Origin: an uncultured Rhodobiaceae bacterium
GTDB taxonomy: Bacteria; Pseudomonadota; Alphaproteobacteria; RS24
NCBI GenBank assembly: GCA_913020275.1
Contig: CAJWBV010000028.1
Location: 1-8,128, forward strand
DNA: 8,128 nucleotides
Direction: 5' to 3'
Positions 7,575 through 8,128 of the stretch are shown one piece after another (the first letter of the stretch is position 1; each line of letters begins with the position of its first letter). The position numbers and the translations under genes are program-made. The notes beneath the pieces were generated by a model, which worked only from the letters and a program-made list of their open reading frames with translations, was not told the DNA's origin and did not search any database.

Positions 7575-8128
7575 ATGTATTTTGGATTATCCGAAGATCA
7601 AATCATGTTGCAGGATTCCGTGCGCCGGTTTCTGGAAGCCCAATCCGAGCTTGAGCATGTGCGCGTCTATGCCGAGGGCGATGACGCGCTGGCCGGCCAA
7701 TTACAAAGCGGGTTGATGGATTTGGGCGTACCGTTGGTTCTTATACCGGAAGCGCAAGGCGGGCTCGGTATGGGCGTGCTTGAGGCCGCGTTGATACAGG
7801 AAATGCTGGGGCGTTTTGTGACGCCGTCGGCCTTCACGCCGGCTTATGGCATGGCTGTAGCGGGGCTGAATGTTGGGGCGACTGCCGATCAGCGCAATGT
7901 TTGGCTAGGGCGCATTGCGGGAGGTGATGTCGTCATGGGCGTTGGCGTGACGGAAGCCGTCGGCGCGCGCGAAGGGGCGGGGCTGAAGATTACCGAGGCC
8001 ACGGTGACGGGGCGTGGAAGCTTTGTCTTGGGTGCCGAAATCGCGACGCATTTTTTGCTCGCCGCCGGTAACAGGCTGGTGATTGTCGACCGCGCGGCGG
8101 AGGGCGTGACCGAAACCGCGCTTACGAC
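7575..8128 (+). CDS. Acyl-CoA dehydrogenase-like second subunit, cut by the right edge
   Basis: Starts at the ATG at 7575 with AGGA (7563-7566), overlapping the previous stop codon, as ribosome site; 184 codons are visible. The N-terminus MYFGLSEDQIMLQDSVRRFL and the stretch LVLIPEAQGGLGMGVLEAALIQE are typical of the acyl-CoA dehydrogenase N-terminal helical domain. At the place where active enzymes carry the SEPxxGSD signature, this protein reads GVTEAVGAREGAG (124-136), so the normal substrate/FAD-contacting motif is lost. Such degeneration is known in the beta subunits of heterotetrameric dehydrogenases (FadE27/ChsE5 type), which support FAD binding while the partner supplies catalysis. 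It follows the catalytic gene by 10 bases and is surely co-transcribed. The C-terminal half lies outside the window, so absence of the catalytic glutamate cannot be confirmed. A stand-alone divergent dehydrogenase remains possible. Confidence 0.85.
   Translation, partial: MYFGLSEDQIMLQDSVRRFLEAQSELEHVRVYAEGDDALAGQLQSGLMDLGVPLVLIPEAQGGLGMGVLEAALIQEMLGRFVTPSAFTPAYGMAVAGLNVGATADQRNVWLGRIAGGDVVMGVGVTEAVGAREGAGLKITEATVTGRGSFVLGAEIATHFLLAAGNRLVIVDRAAEGVTETALT

Overview
The window reads as ordinary chromosome of a Gram-negative bacterium, most likely an alphaproteobacterium (inferred from protein style, the LPS-export genes and a moderately GC-rich base composition judged by eye). It holds six protein genes and almost no non-coding DNA. 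I see no RNA gene, mobile element, CRISPR array or long repeat.

Layout. One leftward operon fills positions 1 to about 6280, in transcription order lptF, lptG, mutA, mutB. lptF and lptG encode the two membrane subunits of the LptB2FG lipopolysaccharide extractor. mutA and mutB encode the small (non-catalytic) and large (catalytic, B12-dependent) subunits of heterodimeric methylmalonyl-CoA mutase; mutB runs off the left edge with only its last few codons missing. lptF/lptG and mutA/mutB are each joined by a 4-base ATGA overlap, and 74 bases separate lptG from mutA. To the right, after a 136-base divergent intergenic region, a rightward pair of acyl-CoA dehydrogenase genes begins. The first is complete and has the catalytic and FAD motifs. 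The second is cut by the right edge and lacks the usual signature, as expected for the degenerate partner of a heteromeric (alpha2beta2) acyl-CoA dehydrogenase.

How the genes may work together. The mutase converts methylmalonyl-CoA, derived from propionyl-CoA, to succinyl-CoA. The divergent acyl-CoA dehydrogenase pair resembles the two-gene enzymes known from sterol side-chain and branched acyl-CoA oxidation, whose downstream products can include propionyl-CoA, so a metabolic link is plausible but inferred. The lptFG genes have no evident metabolic connection; their placement upstream of mutAB is the oddest feature of the gene order. The divergent region carries a good leftward promoter candidate overlapped by three alternating half-sites spaced 10 bases apart, a possible operator. 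I found no strong case for a wholly new system here; the operator-like repeat, the lptFG-mutAB linkage and the two-gene dehydrogenase are the points worth checking.
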